From Owenia fusiformis (taxonomy: Eukaryota; Annelida; Polychaeta; Sabellida; Oweniidae): a DNA stretch of 64,000 nucleotides. Positions 9,461 to 22,800 of the stretch are shown here, in pieces. The stretch spans positions 21,052,477-21,116,476 of the forward strand of contig CAIIXF020000004.1 in the NCBI GenBank assembly GCA_903813345.2, given 5' to 3'. The notes below the pieces were generated by a model. That model was not told the DNA's origin. It saw nothing but the letters and a program-made list of their open reading frames with translations, and searched no databases. Position 1 is the first letter of the stretch. Each line of letters begins with the position of its first letter. Position numbers and translations under genes: made by a program.

Positions 9461-12400
9461 TATATAGACCAAACAGTCAGATTTTGATTTAGCACATTTT
9501 CCTCTTAATCTTTGGCACATTTTTAAATTAATTTTTTGTGATAAGACCGGTTTTCCTATGGCCAGGCTCATTTGCATGTTTAATCACAACATGTGCATAA
9601 ACAGGGTCATCATGTGGTATTTCATTCAAGTTTTATATAGATTCAACTCACACACTTTGATAAGCCACCTTTCCAAGATTTTAGCATGTAAGTGAATGGA
9701 ACTCTAGCCCAAATTAAAAGCTGAATAAAAGATGGCAGCACTAGATTTCATTGATTTTTTTCTGCTATTTAGAAACTATCCTATTGTACCAACGTACAGT
9801 CGAGCTGACAACGTGTAAAAACTATTTTTGTTATAACATCTGAAATAAAAAGCGGTTTGCATTATCACTACAGGGATATTTGTATAAGCTTACTTATATT
9901 TAGTTGTGTAAGTCGAAGTTTGACTATTAATTGGAAAAAGGAAAAAAAACGATAAAGAGGTTTTGTGGAATCAAATCAAATTCTGGAGACCACCGACGGG
10001 TTGGGTGGAGCTATACGAAGAAAGAGAAGTTGTTGAAGATCAATTGAAGAGGATATGCATATTCGCAACTCAATAACGGAAAGCATGCAACACCTACTTT
10101 GTGGTGAATTTACTCAAAAATGATAAAAGCAAAGCTATTTCTTATCTCGCTTCATCACCATACGAAAAAATGGCGGTTCAATGGCTGAAATGACAACGTA
10201 CATTATAATTTTGTCACTGTACGGTTTCGATGGTTAGGCGTGTCTGGTGGTAGGACTGTTATTTGCTTGATCAAAACTCCGTAGTGTAGGCCTAGATCGA
10301 ACTAATCTGAAGTTGATTCGAGATTAAATTACGAATTGAACTAGCCTAGTATTTATATGAAAACGTCTATCTCTCTGTCAAAGTAGTATATCACAAACTC
10401 ACAAATATACACCTGACATAATCACTTACATCTATTTATTTATCTGGGCGTTTTGCAGACATTGCCAATGCCATCACAGGAAACACGGCCAACAGGCCAA
10501 AGGAAGCAGACGGCAATTTCCGGTTTCATGACGAGAAACAAATATGTTTATTCTAATTTCTCCTACTCGTAGCAAAAGCATTGCCTATTAGTGAATAAAA
10601 ATATATGTGGAATATCCATGACCTAACCTGAGGTCTGGTCTTGTTTGTATGATCAATGCTTTGTGCTCTCATGAGATATAGATATCGAGGTTTTAGCGTC
10701 ATTTTACCACGTTCTTTCCAATCAAGAGGAGGGAAAACCCCACAGCTTAGATAATTACGTCTCTTGTTTCAACCACCTCCGTTTGTCAGAATTTTCACCG
10801 GCTAGTTTCCGATTAATTACCACACGTCTTTGTGATATTTTAAACGATGTTTGCCGCATATTCCTTACATCTTTTTTTATCTTGATGTGAAATAATACAA
10901 TAATTACATTATAGGCCTAGACATGTCTCCTTCGAACCCTGGGTCCCCCATCTTTTTCAACATTTTTGTCACGTGATTTCGCTGATCCAATAACGTTACA
11001 GTAAATCGATCGTCCGTGCAACACAATCAAACGATCAAGTTAACGCTATTGTCGTGTTTTAAAAACTAGGAAGAAAAGTTGATATTGCAGGGTGATGATA
11101 TTGTAGAGGTGTTTTTGAGTGAATAGCAATACATGAAAGTTACAGCTTTAAAGTTTTTTCCTTTCCGAGTTGAACTTAAAAGGTTCAAATAGTCAAATTT
11201 TACAATTTCAACCGTAACTAGGCCTAATGTAGTCGTATAGTTTTCAAAAGACGAGTGCCTCTCCCTCCCCTTTTTAAATAGCTGCTCTTGAAACAAGCAA
11301 AACAGATAGGATTCTCTTAATGTATACTTTTGCTTTTTCATCATCTGAGTTGAGACCTATTTTTGAGCCTAATATACATGTTAATTATCAAACAGGTGTG
11401 AAAGAAATTATGGTCCCCCTTTTAAAAGGCCCTCTCTGGCCCTGATTGTGTATAAGATAATGAGGGAAAGAGGTCATCATGTAAATCAATGGAGAGTAGG
11501 ACCATAAATTAATAGGACCTCCTACCCTTTTACACCGATTTAAATTTTCAAGCAAAGCGTTGTAAAATCCAAGCCAGATGCATATATGATTGTCGCCATC
11601 GTAGTTTACAGTACCGACAACTCGCCGGCTTCTTGAAAAATGAAAATTAGAAATAACCTGTTCTGTGTTCCCTGAAGAGAGTCGCTTCGCTCACCCCCGT
11701 GTACATCGGCGCTTTTGCCACTCCCTGTACTACACAAAAGTTCTCTCTTACAAAGCTGAAAGTTTTCAAACAATGAGTCGGCGTAGTCGGCTAATTCCCA
11801 ACTTTTATTCCTACGCTGTCAGACACAACATTTGATAGTTTATGTTGTTTGTAAGACAGATCCAACTCAGATTTGAAAATGCATTGATCAGTCGCAAATA
11901 TACCTAGCCTATTTAATTAATGATTAACTGAAATTAATATCGAACTTCGTTCAGCTTGCATTCCTTGCTTTGGTTGCATGTCTTACTTAAAAACTTATTG
12001 AAAGGCAATAAAATAGTATTTTTATATAGGTCGTTTTGATCATACCCGTACCCAAGCTTTTACGAAAGCTAATTGAAAAGGTTTTTGAAAAACACAACAT
12101 GAAATCTCAGATTTTTAAAATAGTTAAAACAAAAAATTGAGTCTGAATAAATATTTCCTTTTCATTTGCCAAAGTGGTTGTCCCGTCTTAAACTTCTACG
12201 GCCAATAAGCTTAGTCATATTAGCCCGTCGTAGCATCTCTGCGGTCACATACACAGTTAACATTCCCATACGTTACGATAAACGCACGGCGTGGAGACCG
12301 AAAAAGGATGACGATTCACTTTCATCATTGATCAAATGAACACTGTATTCATCAAATACAGTTAGTGTCTCCTTATGAGTTAGCGGTCAAGTTTCATCAC

Positions 12401-13514
12401 TGCCAAAATGTAGTTTAAAGTTAGGAAGATCATGCGTAAAGTCATTTTTCTATATGATTCCGATCGAGATTGTTTGAGAATTTCTTTGTAGTTGCTAATG
12501 GTTGATACTGACTAGACAATATTCATGAAGATCGTCAACGTAACAAAAGCGAGGGACTGAATATGTGAATTGCGTCATCGTTAATATACCAAACATAGAA
12601 CCACCTGCATATTCTCAAACTAGACCATCTTCCTTAACTTTGAGCCAAATCATTGTCCACAACTTGTCTCATAAGTGGTGTAGATTCGAGAAATAAAAAT
12701 TTCTAACCGAAAACGAAGCCCGGAAGTTCTTCCATCTTGTTACGCTGACGTGTCGTCAGCGTAACTAGGTGAGTACCAGTGATCCTGCTGGTTAAGTAAT
12801 TCCGTTACGTGGTATCTTGTTTATCCTGTTCGATGCAAACCCGACTCGACCAAATTACGAAACGTATCGTTTTCGGTAACAAAATGTCGGAACCTCGAAG
12901 GTACAATTTTACTTTTATCATTATTTCAAGAATTGTAGGATGAATTCCCAAGACATTTTTATCATGTTTGCGAACAGTTCAGAAGACAACAAAATCGTCG
13001 ATCTAATACCTCACTTTTGTAACGTAAACGGTACTTCAAAAACGGTTGAGATCTGCACCCCTTCCTTCACGCTGTTACCAGTACTTATATTGAGTATCCG
13101 GAGATATTTCGTCATTTATTAGAAAACAGGCATGACAGTACGTGCACGGAATGGTATGAGTAAAAATAGTTTAACTGTAGTTCGAAATCACCTTCTTCAT
13201 GGGCCGCCTCCTTTGCACAGGTATTCAATTTTGTTGACTGGAAACTACATGTAAAACGTACTCTAAAACTCAGAGGGTCTTAGCGTATTACACAGCTACT
13301 GTTTCTGCGCAACAAGATGATCTGCCTTCCGGTAGCAGATTTTCGAAAGACTATTGTTTCTCCCTTTCAAACCCATTTCTTGGACGATTTTCTCCATAAT
13401 CGTAAGCCTATGCGTCCAGTTAGCGCATGATCTCCAGATAAAAAAATATTTGTATTCATCTACCATCATCACGAAGCGATTAATTCATAGTTTTAGTTAC
13501 TTGCTTTTTAACAG
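9461..13514. other. Intergenic, no gene recognised
   Basis: AT-rich, no clear gene. A 25-bp palindrome ttacgctgacg-tgt-cgtcagcgtaa lies near 12738-12762, followed by a consensus donor-like gtgagtacc at 12768. This CpG-containing patch could be a first non-coding exon and promoter, but nothing downstream confirms it. Confidence 0.3.
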
Positions 13515-13660
13515 GGACACCGCTCTGAAGATACATAAAACACAGAGCGACGTCGCTGTTACAAGAGAGAGGAATCGTTCGACTGAGAGGTCTAAATTGA
13601 GATTTTTTAAAAATCTGCAGCTGCTGGAAGGCAGGCCAGGTACTTGGGACATGGCAGTCA
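13515..13660 (+). other. Exon-like segment of unknown gene
   Basis: A strong acceptor (ctttttaacag) and donor (GTAAGT) bound 146 nt that stay open in one frame, reading DTALKIHKTQSDVAVTRERN onward to RPGTWDMAV. The frame does not join that of MALT1. It could be a 5' UTR exon of MALT1 or an exon of an unrelated transcript. Confidence 0.25.
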
Positions 13661-13879
13661 GTAAGTAGGCTTATTATTATTATGACATGTGTATATGGAA
13701 ACAGGATAACGTATCCTAATTTTTCTTTGCTCTACTTTTTATGCTTTGTGTGACATTAAATAGAGATTGTAAACGCCAATTTTAAAATAATTTTCGCATC
13801 CCTCTAGATAGAAATCTTTATCTCTTGTTATAACTTAGTCAATATAGCTGCTTTTTTTATAAATAGAAGTTATACCTAG

Positions 13880-14173
13880 GGGGATCGTATATTGTATACC
13901 CTTTGGGTGGGCCCAGAAAAAAAAATTGGGCCCCAAAAAATCTTTGGGCCAAACAAGGCCTTCAGGCCCTAAAAAGTGGGCCTTTTTGGTCATTACTGGG
14001 CCTTTAAAGGCCTTATTTTTTAATTTCAGACCAAATTTTGAAGAAAATGGGCCTTAAAATTTCAAAATTTGGGCCCACTTTTGGATTTTAGGGGCCCAAA
14101 CGGGGCCCGGACGTTGTTTTCTATCACCTGAAATTTGCCCCCCCCCCTTGTTGGTTCCTGGATCCGCCCCTGG
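13880..14173. mobile_element. GGGCCC-rich non-autonomous element, one end recognised
   Basis: Rich in gggccc and ggcctt words. Its right end, ttggttcctggatccgcccc followed by tg, matches the right end of the element at 40736-41393. The left end has decayed. Confidence 0.55.
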
Positions 14174-15986
14174 GATGGATCGAGGGAAGGTATCATATCA
14201 ACCCGATGGATATACCATGGGCTCTACCACCTGATAGCCGAGCCCATGGATATACCAAATAAACAATCCCGAATGGGGGTGATCTATTTTTATACCAACG
14301 ATAATTCATAAACAAAAGACGAAATTACAAGTTAGAGACGAAACACCAAAGAAGTTCATAAAATCCCGGGAGGGAAGTGTATGGGATGTATATGGCAAAA
14401 CCTTAGTATCATCATGGTATAAAAACGCTTAAAACGAAAAAAATAAGATATAAACAAACTAACCTTTTATAATATAAAATAATTCCAAGCTTATTTGTGC
14501 ATCATGTGTTGGCTAATTGTAAATGCAATTCTAGTATTATTACACAGCGCCGTTATTTCGACCTGAGTAAATATAATATGCGTCATTTTTTATTACATAA
14601 GCTTATATTTAACTAAGATAAAGTGATACGGATTAGCTTATATTCGGAGTGTATTTTGTGTTGTATATACTTTTATCGTCAGATATAACCAATCCTCTAT
14701 TGGATATTATCACCACACAAAAGCAATATTTGGAATCTAGAATAATATCATGGGCTTTCAAGATAGAATAATATATCGTTAAGTTTTATACGTCTCTGAT
14801 TCAATACAGCATTAACCTTAAACTTTAGCTTTTTACAATTCAATATTGCAATCAACTTGTCAAACACTGTTTTGCAATTTGCTTCAGAGAGATTCTTATT
14901 CGGGGACAAGATTGCTTTAAACAAAATGGCTACTGTTTATGTGTAGCCCCCCCCCCCCTATCACACCAAACTAGTTCTTAACCATACCATACCGTTCTTT
15001 CAAGTCCTAGAAAAGTCATTCAATCTGATTGTGGTCGGGAAAATTCAATGATGGTTATCACGATAATATTGTTGGATAAAGTAACTGCGATATTCATATT
15101 CATATATCAACTTTTATGATATACATGTAATGACTGCATGTTGGTCGAAAAATATGAAAGTGAACGTAATCTGTTGACTCATTTTGTGAAATTCCTTCGG
15201 GTGTTTTATGGATATTAGAAATCCTTGAATTTTCAACAGTCAGGTTGATATAGGAACTCTAAGTAATGTTTTTCAGTATAATATTCTAAAGCAATATTCT
15301 GAATCTGAATGTCTCTCCCCACGGGCCATGTCTCCCCAGGATTATTACGCCATTATTATCACGACTTTTCGTGCAGTGGAAAATATTCGCTATAGCGAGA
15401 CACAAGGTAAATAAGATGTTCTCGATAGGATATTTTAAACTTCCTGGAAGTTTTCTACGAATTCGCGAATATCTTAGTACACAACGAGCCTAAAGTAGTT
15501 TTATTGAATAAGGTATTTATGATTTTTTTATTCTATTCTCCGATTCAGGCGATTTTAATTTTATATTACAACAAATTTAGAAACAATGCAAGGCAATTTA
15601 TTAAGAATTTTATTTTGCGTCAACATTCACATCTACAGGCTAAGAGACCATGGCATAAATAAAAAATAAATGAGTCAAGGATTTGCCATGTTGAAAAATT
15701 ATAAAAATGTATAGTCTATAGATCAGTGGAAAAGATACGTAGGTCAACTTTTAAACCTAGTCTTGGGCCAAGGCAAGTAGCCAGGGTATTCTTCATCTGA
15801 ATAATTCAGACTGTTAGTAACAATTTTGTTTTACAAATATTTATGAAGAAGGCCGAGCTGATCAAGTGGTCATGTGTTAAAAGTCAAAGTTCAAAAATTT
15901 GATCTCGTTTGGATTTCGTGAACTCAAATTACTTGAGTCTCTAGCCAATACTTGGCTAGACATGCTAGAGAGGATTTCATCTGGAA
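14174..15986. other. Intergenic, no gene recognised
   Basis: AT-rich sequence with a poly-C run near 14946. No splice-bounded coding segment or clear element was found. Confidence 0.4.
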
Positions 15987-16403
15987 TACTCACGCGGTAC
16001 AAACTTTGACCGTTAATTTGAATTTTTGACCTACCAGCTGCTTGAAAATCAAGGATTGTGAGTCTCATACTGCACCGTTTTTCTTCAAACTTATACCATT
16101 AAAAGCAAAACAAAATTGCCTTTCTGTCGGTGCATTACTTTATTGTAAAGAGTCCCTCGTTCAAGCAGCGTTTTGGTCCCCAGCTGTTAGAAGGCCTTCT
16201 TACAGCTGGGGACCAAAATGCCGCTGGAAGTAGGGACTCTGATTAAGAGAATAATGTGCCATCAGAAAGGGATTTTTGTGATGCTTTGAATGGAACAAGT
16301 TTGAAGAAAAACGGTGCAGTATGAGACTCATAATCCTTGATTTTCAAACATCCGGTAGGTCAAAAATTCAAATTAACGGTCGAAGTTTGTACCGCGTGAT
16401 ACT
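15987..16403. mobile_element. 417-bp foldback element with a second palindrome inside
   Basis: The outer arms (15987-16092 and 16297-16403) are about 106 bp and nearly identical in inverted orientation; both contain tctcatactgcaccgttttt. Inside, 16149-16240 is a second inverted repeat with arms starting agagtccct and containing tttggtccccagctgt. There is no coding content. It ends about 360 bp before the first MALT1 coding exon. Confidence 0.75.
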
Positions 16404-16759
16404 GTGAACTCTATTTGAAAAAAGCTGGCCGTGGTGTCATAAATTTATTGAATATTTTAAAAATCGCCAGAAAAATAAATCTTTAATCAAACCGGACCCA
16501 GCTCGGCTCCTTGATGAGATACCACTTATTTCATCAGGATTTCGTTGTTTAAAATTAAAACAAAATGGCTCCAAGAAAAATGGCGATGTTTGAAAACTGG
16601 ACGAAATCTCGTTAACGTCTGACATTAGTAACTGGCTGTAAATTCTAAGTTAGCGATCCAGAAGATGTGAACTAATACACTGATCACTTTATGTGTGTTT
16701 TGGAATTTTTGGTGAGGTAATAAGACCAAAACTCGCAATTCAAATTTTGATGTGGAAAA

Positions 16760-16862
16760 ATGGCGGACTATGATTTCAAATTTTATGATTACGGCATGAC
16801 CAGTTGTTCATGCAGGAATATATCTTTACTGGAAGGCCACTATACGGTGGCCTTAGAAGAAG
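16760..16862 (+). CDS. MALT1: MALT1 exon 1 (candidate start exon)
   Basis: The ATG sits in a strong context (aaaaATGGCGG) and opens 34 codons, starting MADYDFKFYDYG and ending ALEE, to a GTAAGC donor. Phase 1 fits exon 2 if the acceptor at 18278 is used. The N-terminus resembles nothing I recognise. Confidence 0.5.
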
Positions 16863-19800
16863 GTAAGCGCGACCTACTTATTGGACACATACTGACGTTT
16901 TGGTGAGTTTGAACATTTCATTATTTTATATCAACTTGTATCCGCCTTATACAAATATTTTTGCTTCTAGTTAAAGATGAACATCCCTTCAACATTTTTA
17001 CTGAATTTTCATGGTGAACATTCTTGTAATAATCGAGAAATTTATGTGCACAAAATATTGCCGAGATTTCCATGCAAAGGATATCAATCATAACAGGCTG
17101 AATCTCATTCAGTCTGTTGGATACATACTAGTAGCCAGGGGGAGCAGAGGGAGCAGCCGGAAATCTCTCAAAATCATGCAATTTTCACCATTCTGAGCAC
17201 TTTTGCATGATTTTTTGTCAAAACTGTCAAAAAGGCCTGCCCCGTTGGCAAAAACTCTACCCTTGGTAAAACCGCTCCCCCCCTCAGTCATGTTAGAAAA
17301 GTCATTTTTTGTTTAAATTTAATCTAATAATACAGTGTGCTCATTTTCGTAGTTCTTGTATCTCATAACAAAGTGCCTTTCATCTTCAACACAATTATCT
17401 GAACATTTTGTACATTTGCGTTCATTTACATTTTTTATTTTTGTATATTCCTGCTACAATCTCTAATGAATGGTCAAGTGATTCTCTGTTTTATAAATAG
17501 TTTTCTTTTTTCAAAGTTATTTTCAGTCGTGATATATATGGTTATGTTCCTCAGATATCAATAATGTTCCCATACCAATCTGTAAAATTTCAATGTGTTC
17601 CCATACCAACCAAAATAAATAATGCCCCAATGCAATATCAAATATCCAGATATAACACCAAGGGCCAAGGCCATTCAAAATGCCCAGAGAAGAAGACAGA
17701 TCTTTGAGGAAAAGATTACAAAATTAAGGATATGTCGCTACAAGCTTTTGTGGAATAGTGCTCATGTGTGGGTATATTTCCTCTATTGGACGGACAGCTT
17801 TAGGTTATGATACTGTTCTCTCTGTGTCTTGTTTTTTAGATTTTATAGATTTGGGTTCCGAAATGGTGAACTCATATTTCTTCCAAAATAACCAATTGCA
17901 TGAAGAACTCTGCAGTACAAGCTTGCAGTAATGAGTGAACTGTATAAAATCTCTACATGTATATGAACTACACATTACACTATAATTTAGAGATATTTAT
18001 GAAATAGGTAATTTTTAATGCTCAGTCAAACAATAAATATAGTATTCGAACATGACTGTATTCATAGCTTCTTCAAACTGTGAACAAAGTCAATATTTCT
18101 CGGAAATATCATTTTGGGAGTTTTCATTTTGGAATTGTAATATAGACCTCAGATCAGGTGTTATATCGACAAATAAACCCCCTAGGGCTAGGCACAAAAG
18201 CTTTTGTGCCTAGCCCTGTGAGGTTTATTCATCGATTTCTTAAATATTCACTGAGTGTTGTATATTTACAGACGTGAGGTATGATACAGTGGGAAGAAAT
18301 GATCTATTCAGGGATTCCTCCTGAGCAATTCCAAACATTGACAAGTATTCTTGATGGAGGTGTACGTGGGCAGAACTGGAGGGCACTAATAGCTAATATA
18401 CCTGGAAATATTTACAAGTAAGTCCAAGCTAGATTTTTCTAGCTTACTTGGTATGAAATGATGTCATCAAACTAGCATTCTTCCAGGAAATATTTGCAAG
18501 TTTAAGTCATCAAACTAGCTTTATACCAGGAAATATTTACAAGTAAGGCATCAAGCTAGCTTTTCACAAGGAAATGTTTACAAGTAAGGCATCAAGCTAG
18601 CTTTTCACCAGGAAATATTTGCAAGTTTTAGTCATCAACCTAGCTTTTCACCAGGAAATGTTTACAAGTTAGGCATCAAACTAGCTTTTCACCAGGAAAT
18701 GTTTACAAGTAAGGCATCAATCTAGCTTTTCACCAGGAAATATTTGCAAGTTTTAGTCATCAAGCTAGCTTTTCACCAGGAAATATTTACAAGTAAGTTA
18801 TCAAGCTAGCTTTTCACCAGGAAATATTTGCAAGTTTTAGTCATCAAGCTAGTTTTTCACCAGGAAATGTTTACAAGTAAGGCATCAAACTAGCTTTATA
18901 CCAGGAAATATTAGTTAGTCATTGAGATAGCTTTATACCAGGAAATGTTTACAAGTTAGTCATCAAGCTAGGTTTTCACCAGGAAATGTTTACAAGTAAG
19001 TCATCAAGCTAGCTTTATACCAGGAAATATTAGTTAGTCATTGAGATAGCTGTATACCAGGAAATATTTACAAATAAGTTATCAAGCTAGCTTTTCACCA
19101 GGAAATATTTACAAGTTTTAGTCATCAAGCTAGCTTTTCACCAGGAAATGTTTACAAGTAAGGCATCAAGCTAGCTTTTCACAAGGAAATATTTGCAAGT
19201 TTTAGTCATCAAGCTAGCTTTTCACCAGGAAATATTTACAAGTAAGTTATCAAGCTAGCTTTTCACCAGGAAATATTTGCAAGTTTTAGTCATCAAGCTA
19301 GCTTTTCACCAGGAAATGTTTACAAGTAAGGCATCAAACTAGCTTTATACCAGGAAATATTAGTTAGTCATTGAGATAGCTTTATACCAGGAAATATTTA
19401 CAAGTTAGTCATCAAGCTAGCTTTTCTCCAGGAAATATTAGTTAGTCATTGAGATAGCTGTATACCAGGAAATATTTACAAATAAGTTATCAAGCTAGCT
19501 TTTCACCAGGAAATATTTACAAGTTTTAGTCATCAAGCTAGCTTTTCACCAGGAAATGTTTACAAGTAAGACATCAAGCTAGCTTTTCACAAGGAAATAT
19601 TTGCAAGTTTTAGTCATCAAGCTAGCTTTTCACCAGGAAATATGTACAAGTAAGTTATCAAGCTAGCTTTTCACCAGGAAATATTTGCAAGTTTTAGTCA
19701 TCAAGCTAGCTTTTCACTAGGAAATGTTTACAAGTAAGGCATCAAACTAGCTTTATACCAGGAAATATTTACAAGTTAGTCATCAAGCTAGCTTTATACC

Positions 19801-22800
19801 AGGAAATATTAGTTAGTCATTGAGATAGCTGTATACCAGGAAATATTTACAAGTTAGTCATCAAACTAGCTTTTCACCAGGAAATGTTTACAAGTAAGGC
19901 ATCAAACTAGCTTTATACCAGGAAATATTAGTTAGTCATTGAGATAGCTGTATACCAGGAAATATTTACAAGTTAGTCATCAAACTAGCTTTTCCCCAGG
20001 AAATGTTTACAAGTAAGGCATCAAACTAGCTTTTCACCAGGAAATATTAGTTAGTCATTGAGATAGTTGTATACCAGGAAATATTTATAAGTAAGTCATC
20101 AAGCTCACTAAATTGCCAGATAATATTTACAAGTAAGTCATGAAGATTGCTATTATAGTCTAGAAAATATTTACAAAAGTCATGAAACTTGTTCATATTC
20201 TAAATAATATTTACAAGTTAGTTATTTTCCAATGAAGATGTTAACTGTCTCTTACATGTACCTTTTCTTGCAGAATCAGAGAATGACATGCAAGAACAAT
20301 TAAATATTGTAAATAGATGGTGCTATAAATGGCGACTGAATGTAAATATATCAAAAACGAAAATTATGCACTTCAGAAAAGTCAATGTTGAGAGAAGTAA
20401 TTTCAAATTTCAAATTGGGAATGCCCTTGTAGAATATACAGATAAATATACGTATCTTGGTATAACATTTACTCAACATGGTAAATTTGATGAAATTGTA
20501 AGAACCTTATCAGACTCAGCTGGAAGAGCACTTGGGTCATTAATTAACAAATGTAAATGGAATAAGGATCTTGGATATAAAACATTCACTAAATTATTTA
20601 ATGTATGTGTTTTGCCTGTTCTCCATTATGGAGTAGGTGTTTGGGGAGCATACGATTGTTCAACAGTTTGCAATAATGTATTTAACAGAGCTCAAAGATA
20701 TTTTGCTGACTCCCTTAGAAATTGAAAAAGATCTGGAGATTATTCGAACCTTTAATAGAATGATAATGACGCCAGATAATAGAATTACCAAACAAATATT
20801 TAAATGGGATAAAACTGTAAATAGTAAATGGAGTCAAGAGCTCCAAAAATTTTTAAATAGATGTGATTGTCAAGATAATTTTGAGAATTTAGAGTATTGT
20901 TATATAGAAAAAGTCAAAAAGAAACTACTGCTTAAATATGAAACAACTTGGAATGATTTAGTACACAAGAAACCAAAATTAAGAACATATGTCAAATTCA
21001 AAACCTCATACAAAACTGAGTCATATTTATTGCTAAATTTATCTAAGTTGGAACGATCTTTAATTGCACAATTACGTATGGGAATTTTACCACTGGAAAT
21101 TGAAACAGGCAGATTTAGAAATGAAAAATTGGAAAATAAAAAATGTACTTTATGTAAATCTGGCAACATTGAGGATGAGGAACATTTTATTTTTAATTGT
21201 ACATTTTATAAGGAAATAAGGAAAACATATTTACAAAATCACCAAATTTTTGAAGAAACAGAATCAACTACGGATCAAAAGTTTCAGTATTTATTTGAAA
21301 AAATGCCTAGGCAAGCTGCTCATTTTGTTAAACTTTGTTATTTTAAAAGAAGAAATGCCATTTATAATGTAAATTGAATTTAACTGCATGTATGTGTCTA
21401 AGAAATTCATGCTAGTATTTTTAAAATTGTTTGTTATGAATCTAATTGTAATTTTTAACATTAGTGGTTGATAAGCCCAAGTGGGCTGGGTTGCTTTTTA
21501 TTACTTTTCTTTTGTATTGTATTGTATTGCATTGTATTGAACCTACCACTGTAAATAACAATAAAACTAAACTAAACTAAACTAAACTATATGACATCAT
21601 TGATGCTCTAACTTTAGGGATTATGAAGTTGAGGAATTCGCAAGGGAGTTACACCAGGGCAAGAGCCCCACGGATAGACTACTACACGACCTCTCATCCA
21701 GGCTGTATACCGTGAAAGATTTAGCACAGTTTTTGAAGAGCATGAAACATTATAGAGCCCTCGAGTTGTTAGACTACTATGGTGAGTTTTGAAGCATAGA
21801 ACACTGGGTAACTTTTCATTTACTTATGACTTGAAACCCCCACTTTTTTTCTTATTTCTTATTTTTATTCTCAATTTTTTCTCATTAACTTTTCTCTCCG
21901 ATCAACATTTTAAATTAATGTTTAATGATTCATCACTTTGGGAGTTTTCTTGGGGTTTGTCTGGCTAATTACTAATTACTTTTAAAATCCCCAACTCTTC
22001 TATTGCCTTTGTGAAATTATATTTATTTGAAAAAAAACATATTGTAGAGCTATAACAATTTTTTATTCAAATTCAATAGTTAATAAAACATCTGATGTTT
22101 TCACTGTCAAGTGGTAATGGATGGCAATATCAATTTACAATAAAAAATTAAGTTTATTGCATTGTCGAAAGTGGCTGTCAAAATAGATAACTCCAATGGA
22201 ATGCATTATTAAAACCAGTAATCCCAAAACAGATTTAGAGTTACAGCATTCAGTTAGAAAATGTTGAGAAATTCCTCACAAATAATTCATGTTGCTGCTT
22301 TCTATCTTTTGCTTGTTAAATCTTAACAGATGTTAAACAATTTGAATCATTGAATATCTTAAGAAACTTAAGAAATTTTAACAAATTCTGACGAAAGGTG
22401 AATAGGGAGTGCCTCATCATAGGTGCCTGGTGTCCTCTCATATATTCTCTTTTCCATTTGCAATCAGATAGTGACATTTTGTAGCCCTGCATCCCTAGCA
22501 ATAAGTCATTAAACATTATTTAAAATTTTGATACATTTACTGAATATACTTCACTATAGACATCTTTGAGGTTCCATGCGATACATATATTCTATATTTT
22601 GAGAAAATATCCCAAATTAGTTAAAATGTTATCACAGAGCTTGGTTCTTATTCAGTATTTTATAGTGTGTGTTTCTTTCGATTTCAGAACCACCCCGTAT
22701 AGTGAAGAATATGCCCGAAACATTAGTAGGTACAGAGGATAGAACTGTCAGGCTATGTTGCCAGGTAACGGCTGTTCCCCCACCAAATTTCCAATGGTTC

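Noticed and set aside
12940-13668. Small plus-strand frames near 13 kb as genes
   Set aside because: No family features; only the splice-bounded 13515-13660 segment is kept, at low confidence.
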